The translations under genes were made by a program, and so were the position numbers. The notes beneath the pieces were generated by a model, which searched no databases, had not been told where the DNA came from, and was given only the letters and a program-made list of their open reading frames with translations. Positions 43,160-54,553 of a DNA stretch of 64,000 nucleotides are shown here, piece after piece. The stretch's first letter is position 1, and each line of letters begins with the position of its first letter. Source of the DNA: Symbiodinium natans (taxonomy: Eukaryota > Sar > Dinophyceae > Suessiales > Symbiodiniaceae); assembly GCA_905221605.1 (NCBI GenBank), contig CAJNDS010002630.1:273704-337703 (forward strand), read 5' to 3'.

Positions 43160-45590
43160 ATCTGAATCCTTCATAAAGTGCAGTCAGGCCATCCCTTATC
43201 ATCGCACATACCGCGCTCGCTCGCTGAGGAACTGCGCTGTCCAACCTGCGGGCCATAGTGCAGCAGCCAGGGACTCACTGTGCTCTCTGTCGATGATACC
43301 GCTCTCTTTGTGCGACTCCAGCATTAGGTGGGCACAGGCCTAACCTCTAAACACGGCCTGCATGTTTTGTGTGGCAAAGTCCGTGTTGCGTGGCTTGTCA
43401 GTACGAGGACGGGCGCTTCCATTGTTCTGTCTTCCGAGTGGCGGCGGAAGGAGGTCCCGGACCTCGGTAACATCCAGAGCCCCCGAGCTCGAACGTGTGG
43501 GCTTTGAGCTTCACAACACTTGCATCTGGTTTGCTTTGTTCCTGTTGCGAGGAGATGAGGGACAACATCCGAAGAACTCTTCAAGCCCAGGTGCACACCC
43601 TGGAACAGTTTCACATCTTTCAATCGGATTGCTACTGGCTCTGGCTCTATTTCGGGATGATGTCCTTAGCTGATGGGACAGCTTGGGCATGGTTTGTCCG
43701 AGCTAAGTGAGCTTAGAGAGGCTCTGCTGTCTGCGTCGTAAGACTATGTGGGGCAGCAGGGGAGGGCCAAAAAGTGCCCCCTCGAGGACGACTCAAGCCC
43801 CCCAAGTTGCAACAGCTACCACCTCTTGACGCAAGACATGTGTAGTGGGCACGGTGGGCCTCCCCTAAACCCTAAACCCTGAGGACATTCCTGGTGTTCA
43901 AGATTCCACGCCGATCTTCCAGCCCTCGGCCGAGCTAGTCAAGCAGAGGCTCGATCAGGCGCCACTGGGGCAGGGAATGCTCGTGTCTCCCCCGGTTCAT
44001 TAGTCCTTATTTAATGATACTATATTGTTATATTGCTATATTGTTATATAAATATGTTGATGTGTCCAGCTTTGGGAGCGCTGTGCGTTGGCGGCTACAG
44101 TGAGACTTTATAATTGAGAGCATTGCGCTGTCTTTCGTTCAAACCATCACGGCCAGGCGATCATTTGGGCAGAGCGGCGTGCGCGGGAGATAGGCAGTTG
44201 GCTGAAGCAGCACAAAGAAGTCAAGGCCGTTGCTTGGACCATGGTGCCCCACCCTGTATTGCATGCACAAGTAGAGCGACCTCTAGCGGTTAACCAGCGT
44301 GTTTCGGCTGTGTCTGAACGATAACCAGCGAGCCGTAGGGAAGGCAAGCCATCGCCTTATAGCTCCCCTTTTGTTGGCCTTGTAAAATCTCTGAACCCTA
44401 AATCCTAAACCCTAATTTCAATCCTAAACCCGAAACCCTAAACCCTGAGAGGCCTGGGTGGCCATCGATGACATCGACTTTAGCTGGGCTGACAGCGTAA
44501 AGGTGTCGGGAACACCGCTGATGAAGTGGGGGGCCCTGGACAGATACCCTAAACCCTAAATCGCGTGGTCGAAAAAACCCAAACCCTCAATATGGTCCCT
44601 ATATAATGATACTATAAAGACCCCCAACCTCGTTCCAATCATTGAGGCCCCTATACTCACCATGCGTTCTGGCATGTGTTGGTTAGGCCGGTGGCTACTG
44701 TGAGCATAAACGCTTGGAGGAGGGTCGGTCTGCACCACGCCTTCGAACCTACGAAGTATGATAGAGCTCTCGGAACTACGGTAGAGTTTGTTTTGGGAAC
44801 TGCGGTACGTTGTGCCTTAGAGAGGTTGTGTGTGTGTGTGTGTGTAGTTCTGTGTTTGTGTTCCTAGCCTGAAATGAACAGGAAACTGGCACACATGGCA
44901 TGCATGAGCCCGGACTAAGCTAGAGCCAAAAGGCTCCTACAAGGGAGGAATCGCCCGAGAGTGAAATGGTTGGGTGGGTGGTGAGATTTGGCTCCGAGTG
45001 CCCACAAAGAGGCCCAAATCTTACGTCGTTGGGTCTTGGCGGGCCTATTTGACCGCCTTGTCCGTATTGACCACTTTGACCGTGTTGACCTGCGACCGCC
45101 TTGTCCACCTCGGGTCCATTGGAAGGAAGGGCCAGAAGGGTCAACAACATAAAGAGGGTCAGAGCCATGTGAAGAAGGGGAACCCAAAAGGACACCCAAT
45201 ATATACACTCACCAATACTAAATGGAACCTTATATACGCTCACCAATAACAGTAATATAAACCCTGCTTCATGTCCACAAGGATCTTCTTACTTGGACTG
45301 GTGCTTCGACTGCGCCACCTTCTTGCGCTTGTAGGGTATCCAGACAGGCCTCAAATAAAAACATTAAACGATCGCGGGTTGGGCGCTCCACAGACCTGCA
45401 ACAGCCGAAGCGCGGCCCTCAAGCCCCTATTTTTATGATTGAAGAACATCTAGCCGTCTTACAATTAGTTAGTTTGAAACTTGCAAGACCCGACAAGTTG
45501 CCAGGCATCGCACAGTCCTCACAAATCCGAAGTACTGCATAACGGAGAAGGACCTTGCCTGTTAAAGTTGCTCCATGCGCCACTTTCCAG
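43160..45590. other. no supportable gene; small arrays and AT microsatellite
   Basis: CCCTAAA units occur at 43863-43884, 44394-44447 and 44545-44561, TTATATTG-type AT repeats at 44015-44055 and (GT)n at 44827-44846. Short + segments such as 43550-43610 (CEEMRDNIRRTLQAQVHTLE) look exon-like but assemble into nothing. Confidence 0.3.
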
Positions 45591-45922
45591 TTGGCCACGC
45601 TTTGGGCACTCTCCGGGTTTGGCAGGATGCCGAAGAGGCTGTCCGCATCCTCCTCAATCCTCCTGTCATCGCCCCTGGCGAGGAGGCAAGACGCGTTTTC
45701 GTGGTTTGTCCAATGTCTTGCGAGTGGTCGTAGGTTGATCCTTGCAGCATCTTCCAGCAGGGGGGGGGATGGGGGGGGGGGGGTCGTTGACTTTCAAATG
45801 GCAGAAATAGACATGCCCAAGTTGTTGCGCCTTTCCCCTGAGATGAAGGCGGATGCAATTGCTGCTGCCAGATACTTGACAGAGGAGGCGTTAGCGAAAT
45901 GCGCGGGGGCTGGCCTGATGTA
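45591..45922 (+). CDS. unidentified gene, two exon-like segments
   Basis: Segment 45591-45729 follows CACTTTCCAG and reads LRVWQDAEEAVRILLNPPVI and then APGEEARRVFVVCPMS, strongly protein-like. A second segment at 45799-45922 reads EIDMPKLLRLSPEMKADAIA and AARYLTEEALAKC before a stop. A G-run (45762-45783) lies between. The join is not fixed. The charged, helical character suggests a soluble protein. No family is recognised. Confidence 0.42.
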
Positions 45923-47171
45923 AGGCATGCGCCGAGCTGACAGCACCTGACAAGCTCCAAGCCCAGAACGGAAGCCTCCGGTGCCTCAAGACCCAAAGAT
46001 GCCATTTACTGCCGGCTGGACAAGCTCGGCAGTTTAGAAACGTAGGCCATGTTGCGTTGGGTTGCAGGTCCAAAACCGAAGATGTCAAGAGGTATGTAAA
46101 CTACGCAAGTCATGTCGCAGCTCGACGAAGTCCTTGTGTAGCCTTGTGTAGCCTAGCATGTCCGACCTCCCACAAAGCCGGAAAGAGTGATCCTAGGCTC
46201 TCTCACCTGAAACAGCATAACTCACAGTGAAGACGAAGAGACTCGCAGACGTTGTCGGCGTAGGCCTCTCAGCATCAAGAGCTTCGGATGTCGGACCCCG
46301 TGCCTGCAAACGAGTAGATGCCAGAAGGCCTATTCTTTTCTTAGCCCCTGGTAGCAAGCCCAAGGCCGCGCCTGTATGATATGTTCGGGATGCACCCATG
46401 AGGATCCCCAAGCCTCAAACTCAACAGTGACGGCAGGGGTCCCACACCATCCGAACTCGCTCCGCAATGCCTTGACGGAAGCCAGCCAGACTCGACTATC
46501 ACTGCCGCGAGGGGAGAAACGGAGCGCAGGGTGTGGAGCGGCTAGGCCTCAGGCCCTTAGCCACCAGGCAAGGACCGTGACAATGACAACCTAGCATGCC
46601 AGGACAGCCTATGAAAGTGCGTTGGGAAAAGACTTCAGGAGTTAGTTCGCCTTGCATGACGGGGGCTTTGCAGACCCGCCAGTATCGGAGCGTCAATGGT
46701 TGACAAAGATAACCAGCGCAGGGAAAGTACTGTATATGGCCAAACAGGTCGAAGGTTGAAGCAACTCACTGCGCACGACAAGATGCCCAGAGTCTACAAT
46801 GATCTTTGCGCCTTGTTTTTTCTGCTAGAAAGGGCAGACACCTGATTTGTTAATATGCCGCCCCACAAAGATCTTGCAAGGTCGACCTTCGTATTTTCAA
46901 GCTCCGAACCGGCGATGGCGGGCTATTTCTTAAGTATAAAACCCCAAAATTCCCCGAAGGGGTTTTAGTATTAGGGGAGTTCTTATCGTTTGTCAGGGTT
47001 TCGGGCTTGCAGGGTCAGGGTAAAGTGGCAACTGAAGAGTTAAGGCTTCAGGCTTCAGTCTGGGAGGCCACAAAGTATATATATATATGTATATATACAT
47101 ATATATATATATACGTATGTATGTAATCCGGCGGCCTATGCGTTGACCCATTCAACACCAATGCTCTGGCC
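45923..47171. other. no supportable gene; weak foldback and TA tract
   Basis: An imperfect hairpin at 46927-46987 (TTCTTAAGTATAAAACCCC ... GGGGTTTTAGTA) resembles foldback family A. A TA-rich palindromic microsatellite is at 47075-47118. Confidence 0.35.
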
Positions 47172-47601
47172 ATGCCAAGGAAAGCTCTGAGGCCCAGAGC
47201 TCGGGGGGATGCTCAGAAGGGTTCCGACTGGTTCGGAAGCTGTCAGGGAATGTAGGGTTTAGGGTTTAGGGTTTAGGGCTTAGGGTAGGATGAGCCAGAC
47301 GGCACTACTGAGAATGGCACGTGCTGGCTCAGCGCTAGTAACGGCCCAACCCACAGGCATCGCACAGAGAAACGCGGGCCTAAAGCCCAAACAACTCACT
47401 GGCCAGGGTCCACAGTTTTGTCGCTGTGCCAGGACGGCCGCTCTAAACGAGCGCGGACCGAATCTGCCATTTGCTATCGCATGGCCCCAAGATGATTTGG
47501 GACAAGCAGAGTCAAAGGAAGGGCGGGTGCAGTTCTCACAGACCGATAATGCATCAAGCCACATGAAGCCTGAGAGTTTCAGCAAATGCTGGATAGCGTG
47601 A
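47172..47601 (+). CDS. two-exon hypothetical gene with telomere-unit intron
   Basis: ATG 47172 starts MPRKALRPRARGDAQKGSDW. The segment ends at 47251, and a second segment 47289-47601 continues in phase with QTALLRMARAGSALVTAQPT, ending at TGA. The 37 nt between (47252-47288) start GTAGGG, contain TTTAGGG units and end GGGTAG. The product is basic at the N-terminus. No family is recognised. The second segment alone would also start at an ATG (47290). Confidence 0.4.
47252..47288 (+). repeat. 37-nt telomere-unit array, candidate intron
   Basis: Five units (GTAGGG, three TTTAGGG, CTTAGGG) plus GTAG, between two segments that join in phase. Confidence 0.8.
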
Positions 47602-48340
47602 CAGCCACGCCTTTCGTCTGCATGCACTGGCACCTCCTAGACTCTTTCTTAGACTCTTAGACGATCTCCAATGGGCTCTTCGCTCAGGCTGTCACTCGAC
47701 TATTGCCACATCGTTGGGCTTGGCCCCCAGCCACCATCAGCCACCTCAGAACCTCTGCAATCCCTTCATGCGAGACAGGGCCATGGAGGTCCGCATGTTC
47801 GCGCAGCCATCGTGTACAGCAATCGGATGGAACTGGTCATTTTTTTGGGCGGAACATCTGAGTCGTTCGAATGATGGCGTGACGTCCCCTGCAACTTGCT
47901 GGTGCTGCCCAGCTTGCTGAATGGTTGTCCATGTCGCAGCGTGTTGCCCACGCCCACACAGCCCGAGGTTACACCATTTGTGCCTTATGCCGCTGCTGAC
48001 CTGCACTAGAATCACTAGAAGGACGCCGTCTTCTAGATGGGACAGGGATCAAAGCAAGCAGCACATCATTCCACAGTTCTTATGCTATGGCCGCTACCAG
48101 CTACAAGCGCATAATGCTGACTATTTTGCCAGCGATCAGGACACACTTGCCTAGTTTGCGCAACATTACTCCTGTAGCAGACTCATTTGAGTGACATTGA
48201 TATAAGAGTCTACGCCTGTTCTTGCTGCAGCATATCCCTGCCCTCTAGCCTGTAGGAATCAGGCTGAGCCCCAGGCCTACAGGATTCGCGGGAAGGATCC
48301 TGGACAGGTACCCAGACTGAGAGCCTGCGCAAAGGTTCTA
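47602..48340. other. no supportable gene
   Basis: Short frames on both strands at 47671-48154 lack domains. Confidence 0.3.
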
Positions 48341-48367
48341 GGGTTTACTTTGGGTTTAGGGCATCCC

Positions 48368-48397
48368 ATCAGGGGCCTGGATGCAAAAGGGTTTAGG
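48368..48397 (+). repeat. 30-bp dispersed repeat R2, copy 2
   Basis: Matches 34841-34870 with two differences, both running into telomere-like units. Confidence 0.75.
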
Positions 48398-48494
48398 GTA
48401 TCACGAAGGGGCCACTCGTGAAGTTCCCGAAGAGCTTTAGACTTATCAAAGTTTAAGAGGAATGAAAACCATGGTTTCTGTCGAATGTCAACGT

Positions 48495-48719
48495 GAAGGT
48501 GCGGGGGTGGGGTGCGGGGGTGGGGTGCGGGGGGTGCGGGTTCGGGGTGCGGGGGGTGCGGGTTCGGGGTGCGGGGGGCGGGTGTCGGAGGGTGCGGGTT
48601 CGGGGTGCGGGGTTGCGGGTTGCCGGTGCCGGTTGGGGGTGCGGAGGGTGCGGGTTCGGGGTGCGGGGGGGTGTGGGTTCGTGGTGCAGGGTGCGGCTTC
48701 CCTCGCACCCTGCACCCAA
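48495..48719 (+). repeat. GGGGTGC low-complexity tract with a small hairpin
   Basis: Irregular GGGGTGC/GGGTTCG units. A perfect 13-bp stem (GGTGCAGGGTGCG at 48683-48695 with its complement at 48704-48716) flanks an 8-nt loop. Confidence 0.85.
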
Positions 48720-48856
48720 CACCCCGCACCCCGCACCCCACACCCCGCACCCGATTTAGCGAAACATTTCCACGATTTAGCGACGCAATGTTTCGCTAAA
48801 TCGTGGAAATGTTTCGCTAAATCGGGTGCGGGGTGCGGGGTGCGGGGTGCGGGGTG
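48720..48856. repeat. near-perfect 64-bp-arm inverted repeat
   Basis: Arms 48720-48783 and 48793-48856 pair with one mismatch around a 9-nt loop. The inner 35 bp are unique sequence containing GATTTAGCGAAACATTTCC; the outer part is GGGGTGC/GCACCCC repeat. Confidence 0.92.
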
Positions 48857-48959
48857 CGGAGTGCGGGTGTGAGGTGCGCTGCACTGCACCCCATGACCCG
48901 CACTGCTGCACCCCAACCCCGCACCACTGCACCCAACCACCCGCACCACTAGACCAAAT

Positions 48960-49530
48960 CCCGGTGTTTTTTGTTTTGCCTTCTTGGCTCCTCAAGGGGT
49001 ATGTTCCCCCGACTGCTCCCTAAGCTTCTTTAAGGTTGCCTAGGTACCTACCCCCATGAACCCCCCCTCCCTTGTAACATCCGGGACCGTCCGTCGCGAA
49101 TCTGAGACCATCTGTCGTAGCGCAGGGAGATGAGATGTTGCAACACAGTGCACCACTAGCATGTGAGGTTTAGTCTTGCAGTCGTCCATGCCTAGCAAAT
49201 GAGAGTGGCTGCCTTTGCAAATCTTGCGGCCAAGGCGGAAAAGCCTCCCTGCAAAATGTGTTCAGATGCGTGGTATTGAGACCACAAGACTGATTGTTCA
49301 TTCCAGTGCTAAAAGGGGTGGGTGTTGCAGAACATTCAACTTGGCATCTGTTAATGACCTGGACCGAGCCAGCCGCTTTGTTTCTGCAGAAGCATGGAAT
49401 CCACCAAGCGCGACCCAGCTCCGGACCAAAGCCTCTAGTCACAAGAGCTAAACCCTAAACCCTTATTTCAAAGTGTTCCCAGGGTCCTTTAATCCGTTGC
49501 TAGATGTCCCTGGGGACCAGCGTGACACTT
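48960..49530. other. no supportable gene
   Basis: A + frame at 49215-49451 is open without a domain. CCCTAAA units follow at 49447-49463. Confidence 0.3.
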
Positions 49531-49545
49531 GAGCACTCGAGCCAT

Positions 49546-49837
49546 GCTGGATACTCCCCGCGGACATCATCACAAGAATCTTGGCCAGCTGGGGTTTAGG
49601 GTTTACGGTTTAGGGTTTAGGGTCTAGGGGTGTGAAGACATTGTTTCGTTTGGTTCGACAAGGTCAACGGCGCTAGGCCAGTCATGCCATCGCAAAGGAC
49701 CGAGGAGTGGCAAGTGCTCGATGGTAAAGCTGGTGGCGCACATGCCCCGATGATGACCAATGCGGATGGTAACCCGGCTTGGCTTGAATCCATGATTTTG
49801 GAAGGCAGTGCTCAAAGAGGCCGTGTTGAAGGTTAGA
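49546..49837 (+). CDS. unidentified gene with telomere-unit intron
   Basis: Segment about 49546-49593 is open up to GTTTAGGG. After the array, 49640-49837 reads RTEEWQVLDGKAGGAHAPMM, then TNADGNPAWLESMILEG, ending at TAG 49835-49837, and is clearly protein-like. Two alternative joins are possible, differing in the acceptor (49627 or about 49637). No family is recognised. Confidence 0.42.
49594..49627 (+). repeat. 34-nt telomere-unit array, candidate intron
   Basis: Units TTTAGGG, TTTACGG, TTTAGGG and TTTAGGG, then TCTAG. Confidence 0.8.
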
Positions 49838-50539
49838 GAAAGTGAGCTTTGAATCCCAAATGTTTGGGGACCGTTCTTGCCCAATCTCAAGAAGAGGGAC
49901 TTGTCGTTGCCTCCGGCTGCCCAGCCATTCCAGGTTCACGTATTCTGAAACCTCTGGATCAAGGCGACAGGCAGGGCAGCGGCAGGGTTGGAACTGGCAC
50001 GTGCCATGACTTTGGGCCATTTTGCGGCTCGTGCACAAATCTTGCAAACGGCCAGAGAAGAAAACGATGTGGCATAGGCATAGTTGTGGCCTGTAACCGT
50101 GTAGTAGTTTCAGGCATGCTGAGATATATCCTGCCTCATTATCAGATGAGTGCTTGACAGTTAGTCCAGTTTGAGACATCAAGCTTAAGCGTGGCTCACC
50201 ATTCCACCCCGTGTCTGAGTGCTTGGCAGGTGCTCCAGAGAGATCGAAGCTTACCGCAGCCTTGCTTGTCCCTGGGCTGGATACCATGAGGGCTCGGTAA
50301 GTAACTACACGGCTGTCTTCCGGCCATGAACTGATGACCGAAACATCGACAAAACATCTTGGAATGATTGCAAAAATCGGCCGGAGGCTGCCTTGTCAGG
50401 GCACAGTCCTGCAGAGCAAAGCAGGCGCACGCGCACGAACGCTCACAAGACAAACGTCCAAGTCCCAAACCGCATCGTGAATAGCTGTCGTCGCCAGCTT
50501 TCCATAACTTGGAGCCTTCACTGAGTTGAGAAGAGTACT
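49838..50539 (-). CDS. open minus-strand frame, coding status doubtful
   Basis: A minus frame of 201 codons (49682-50287) overlaps the better-supported + segment at 49640-49837, which argues against it. It has no recognisable domain. The rest of the stretch has nothing assignable. Confidence 0.12.
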
Positions 50540-51100
50540 CGGGCAGAACGGAAGCACTGTAAAAAGATAAACCGAAACATTTTTACTTCAACAAAAGCAA
50601 CAAAATACAAGCAAAAAGTCAATAATTTGTGGCTTAATTCGGTCCAAATATCATGATGTAAGACGTGTTTTGGACTAATTGCAAATATAATGACAACTAA
50701 TTGACATTACAACAACTGTAATGACTTGATTTATGCAAAGGGCGTATATAACAGGGCACAAAGCGGAGACAAAGAATAAATATTCAATCAAATAAGTCAA
50801 TTAATCATAATAGAAAATACACATTCTTGTGACAAAAGGCAAAACGACTAGCAGAAAATTTGAAGCAGTGTCACGTGTCACAACCTTGTCACACAAGCAT
50901 TATTTATGTTCTGAAAAGAAGGAAGTTTTGCTTCAGGAAGCTGGGTAAAGTAGGAACAACTTCTAAAACCTGCAAAAAAAAACAAGCTAGTTAAAAAGAT
51001 GAGAGGGACAAGAGACTGTACACCAAAGTAGCCGTAACTTTTAACAGAAAATCCAAAGCTAGAACACTGTCAAAACAAGAACACTGGTCACAAAATCCCT
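50540..51100. other. AT-rich stretch without genes
   Basis: A- and T-rich sequence with no long frame, distinct from the GC-richer surroundings. It could be an old insertion or regulatory spacer; nothing recognisable is seen. Confidence 0.5.
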
Positions 51101-51850
51101 CTCATTCCCTCTCAAAATAATCTGGGGCTGGGCACTCCAGGGAACCTCTGGATATACTTGCGGTTGGGCACTCCATGCACCCTTCAAAATACTCTTGGGC
51201 ACTCCTCTTGCGATACTCTGGGGTGGGATACGGGTGACTGGCTAGTTTAAAATCTAACAACCCCACCCCGAGTGGGAAGCAGCGAACAACGTAGGCCCAA
51301 GTCGGCGAATTATCTGCCATGGCACTGGTTCGCTTGCGCGATCTGTTGGAAGGATGCAGCATGATGTAGCTAACCATGGCCACCCAACCCGTAAGCAGAC
51401 GCCCCCGCAATTTCACCTCAGAACATTGCGCCTGTAACCTGCGCCTGTAACCTGCGCAGGTTCGTCGCTGGCGCCATTTCTTTGCGCTTGCCACGGCACT
51501 TGCAAGGTGCAAGGTGCCGCCTCCTGGCGCAGTGAAGGGTGAATACGGCGCTGTTCAAGACATGGCCTTTTTTCATATGCAGCGCAAGAGCAAAGAATAT
51601 GTTCTTCCGACTTCCGACAGTGGAGTTTCAAGGAATACATGGAGCTGGACAGCGCCTACTTCGGCATGACTGGAGCGACCGCCACTCTAGACATCAAGAT
51701 TGGCAAAACGACTTGGGAGGATCACCTGCACGTTACATGACCAGGTTTGGGGTTTCAGAGAAAGGCAGCTTGCCAAAATTTACCGTACAATGACTCTTGA
51801 GGCAGCCGTGGTTGGATTCACGCTCTAGCCGAAGCTTGCCCTTCATCTTT
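51101..51850. other. no supportable gene
   Basis: Overlapping frames (minus 51102-51512, + 51539-51793) have no domain. A GCGCCTGTAACCT duplication is at 51428-51453. Confidence 0.28.
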
Positions 51851-51955
51851 CTGTTGGTTACTAGGGAACGGGGGAAAAGGGTACCATGTATAATCCCTTA
51901 AAGGGTATATAGGGGATGTATGGTACCTTATTCCCCCATTGCCTACTAACGAACA
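51851..51955. mobile_element. MITE-like foldback element, family C copy 1
   Basis: Imperfect inverted ends (CTGTTGGTTACTAGGGAA; complement near 51938-51955) with inner GGTACCAT arms and a central CCCTTAAAGGGTATAT. The centre is shared with 57125-57217. Confidence 0.6.
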
Positions 51956-52023
51956 GTAAGTCATTCGACAGGACCAGGCAGACCCTGCCAAGATCGCGAA
52001 GGAGCACTTGCTAGCGCCCGAAT

Positions 52024-52630
52024 ATGTCTCGGGCCATTTTCGGCCCCAGCCCCACCCTCAACATCCAGGAAGCTTTGGTGAAAGCTGTTGAACCGGTAAG
52101 AATACCTTACTACCTCCCCTAAATCCTAAACCCTAAACCCTACACCCTACACCTTAAACCCTTGGCTAGTCGGGTGGCAAAAAAAAACCCTAAACCCTAA
52201 ACCCTAAACCTTACTACCTCCCCTAAACCCTAACCCCTAAACCCTCAAGGAGTCCAAGAAGTTTGAAGAGGTTTACTCTGCAAGCAGTGCCATGGATGGC
52301 TTTCGCGTGGCCGGGATGAAGGCGGAGACCAGGAGTTTTGCCTTACGGAGAACGGGTGGGTTTAGGGTTTAGGGTTTAGGGTTTAGGGTTTAGGGTTTAG
52401 GGTTTAGGGTTTAGGGTTGCTCAAAAGGGTTTAGGGTTCAGGGTTTAGGGTTTCGGGTTGAGGGGGCATCCTTGAGGCTTCGGGGAATTGCGGGATGTAG
52501 CGTGGCGCCACACTTTCAGTCTGGTGCGCCTGGAGAATGCTGCAAAGGCATCTTGAGTTTGGGCCTCCTAGTAGAGGACCCGCGATTGCTAGAGAACCCT
52601 GCCCACGAGGTTTGCATTGCAGCGTTCTAG
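52024..52630 (+). CDS. unidentified gene, about three exons, introns filled by telomere arrays
   Basis: ATG 52024 begins MSRAIFGPSPTLNIQEALVK; the 24-codon exon ends at a perfect GTAAGA donor (52096). Exon 52250-52359 continues in phase as SKKFEEVYSASSAMDGFRVA and then GMKAETRSFALRRTG, ending at GTTTAGGG. A third segment to TAG 52628-52630 reads GECCKGILSLGLLVEDPRLL, then ENPAHEVCIAAF. Intron one (52096-52249) contains CCCTAAA arrays; intron two contains a TTTAGGG array whose exact acceptor is ambiguous because the heptamer offers AG in all three phases. No family is recognised. Confidence 0.5.
52118..52246 (-). repeat. CCCTAAA arrays within an intron
   Basis: Two clusters (52118-52160, 52187-52246) with variants CCCTACA and CCTTAAA. 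Confidence 0.85.
52360..52455 (+). repeat. TTTAGGG array within a candidate intron
   Basis: Eight perfect units from 52360, then repeat R1's 3' end (TTGCTCAAAAGGGTTTAGGG at 52417-52436) and three more units. Confidence 0.9.
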
Positions 52631-52834
52631 GTGTAGAGCCCTTCACAGTTTGGCCAGGGCAAGCTCTGTCATGCTACCTCATCACCGTTGCATGCAAGCC
52701 CCGTGTAGTGTGATTCTTCAAGCGGCCCGAATCCTAAGCCCTAAACACGAGCCCTGAGCCGTCGAGGCAGGGGAACTCGTGCTAAACTCGACAAACTTGA
52801 AGGCCAGGAGTTGGGTGGGGGGGTTTAGATACGA

Positions 52835-52943
52835 CCAATTGCTTAAGAAGCCCCAAAAAATATAAAACTTTCTTCCTTATAAGGGTATAATGTAGGGATT
52901 ACTGTTTTTTGAACATTTTTGGGGGGAGTTCTGAAGCAAATGG
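52835..52943. mobile_element. MITE-like foldback element, family A copy 3
   Basis: CCAATTGCTTAAGAAGCCCC and its imperfect complement GGGGGGAGTTCTGAAGCAAA bound AT-rich sequence. Confidence 0.65.
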
Positions 52944-53447
52944 TAGTTTATGGGGCGGTTGCTGCAGCCGAAGGTTGCGCTAGCTTAGCGTGAGCCACAG
53001 TGTGCACAACAGCATATCCCAAGCCTTTCCGCACCAGGGGTTCAGGGTTTAGGGTTTAGGGTTTAGGGCAGTTGCTTCTACTGACGATGCTTTCGGCAAA
53101 ACCCCGAGAAACGGCAGGAGAATGTAATTTGTATGAAGGCGCAAAAAGAAATGGTCAAGTTTATCTCACCGAACTAGATGCCGGGCATTATGAGCAAAAG
53201 AAGACAACAAGCCATTGAAGAAACACGAAATGCTTCGAGACCGACCGAGAACTTAAATGAATTTATAGCACTCATCCCTGTATCAAGGCTGGGCCAAACC
53301 CAGTCAGTCTGAAGCTGCGCGAGTTTCCTTCAGCGTGCCCATAATGAAACAGGCTGTATACAGCTGCTCGGCAGGCCACTGTAAAGAGCTAAGCAAGCCC
53401 GGCAGATTCGTAGTATCGAATTGCAGGCCGGTTCCAGCAGTTAAGAT
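52944..53447. other. short TTTAGGG array and no gene
   Basis: Four telomere-like units at 53040-53069. The rest has no domain-bearing frame. Confidence 0.35.
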
Positions 53448-53691
53448 ATGTTGAAGTGTGTTGAAGTGTGGGACAAAAACGCCACAATATTTCGCGATGT
53501 GGTACATGAATGGAGCATGACTGCGACTTGGGAGGCACGTTTCAGCCTCAAGACACACGAGTTCGGAGAGTGGCTGCTACCGGGCTTCGTGGCCTCAGCA
53601 CCTGGCTTTGGATCCTTGAACTTATTTGAGATTTTTTAACTTTGGCATTGTCTCTCAGAGTTCTGCGTCCCACGGATGCTTAGCAAATCAT

Positions 53692-54165
53692 ATGGAAGTG
53701 TTGCAAAGGACCTCTGCCGGAGGGCAGCGCTGGTATGTGTCGCCCGGACAGCCGAGGCGTGATTTCCTGGTGCGACTGTTCTGGTCACTTTCGGCTAGAG
53801 ATTCGTTTCTTAGGAGAGCGCATGTACTCGGAGTGGCATCCATTCCGCTCTCCACCGCAGGTTGCGAACTTGACATGAAGGCGGCTACAGAGATTCTCGC
53901 GAAGCTTAAGGCCATCAGCGCGGCGGCCGAGCAAGGCTTTGGAGGAACGTTGAGAGCAGCCAGCCTTCTTCTCACGCGAGAGATGCGACCGGGCGGTCAT
54001 TGGGCAGTTCACCTGATAGATTTGGCACACTACACGGAGACAGCTGAGAAACGGGATGACAACTTCTGCGATGGTTTGCAGAATTTGGTCCGCACGTGGG
54101 AAGAATGGTGTGCGGCAGATCCCCCACAGTCTTGGTTCACCGTCTGTTGCTTTGCACGCAAGTGA
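53692..54165 (+). CDS. hypothetical single-exon protein, 157 residues
   Basis: ATG 53692 follows a strong T-rich acceptor (TTTGGCATTGTCTCTCAG, ends 53660) that could be a trans- or cis-splice site. The frame runs 157 codons to TGA. The product is mixed and protein-like (RRDFLVRLFWSLSARDSFLR; MKAATEILAKLKAISAAAEQ; LQNLVRTWEEWCAADPPQ), probably soluble and helical. No family is recognised. The minus strand is open in parts but less convincing. Confidence 0.45.
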   Translation: MEVLQRTSAGGQRWYVSPGQPRRDFLVRLFWSLSARDSFLRRAHVLGVASIPLSTAGCELDMKAATEILAKLKAISAAAEQGFGGTLRAASLLLTREMRPGGHWAVHLIDLAHYTETAEKRDDNFCDGLQNLVRTWEEWCAADPPQSWFTVCCFARK

Positions 54166-54349
54166 TCAGTGCACCTCCCATCATGACGCTCAAAAACTGA
54201 GCGCTTGATTTGAATTTTTTGTAAGTAGGCTACGCAGGATGTCGGTTTCCTAGGGTGCAAACAGAACATTGCTGCGGGAGCCTCCGGAGGAAAAAAAAAA
54301 AACAAAAAGGTTGTTGGATGCTTGCTGGGCCACACCATGCCACGCCTGC

Positions 54350-54553
54350 AGGGTTTAGGGTTTAGGGTTTAGGGTTTAGGCCTGCTGTAGAAAGGGTTTA
54401 GGGTTAGGGTTTAGGGTTTAGGGTTTAGGGTTTAGGGTTTAGGGTTTAGGGTTTAGGGTTTAGGGTTTAGGGTTTAGGGTTTAGGGTTTAGGGTTTAGGC
54501 CTCAGCCCAGGGGTTAAACGGGTTTAGGGTTTAGGGTTTAGGGTTTAGGGGCA
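54350..54553 (+). repeat. composite interstitial telomere-like array
   Basis: Three blocks of TTTAGGG (about 4, 16 and 4 units) separated by short unique spacers. Confidence 0.95.

Noticed and set aside
48495-48960. Glycine/arginine- or proline-rich proteins in all frames
   Set aside because: They are caused by the GGGGTGC repeat and its complement; no frame is favoured.
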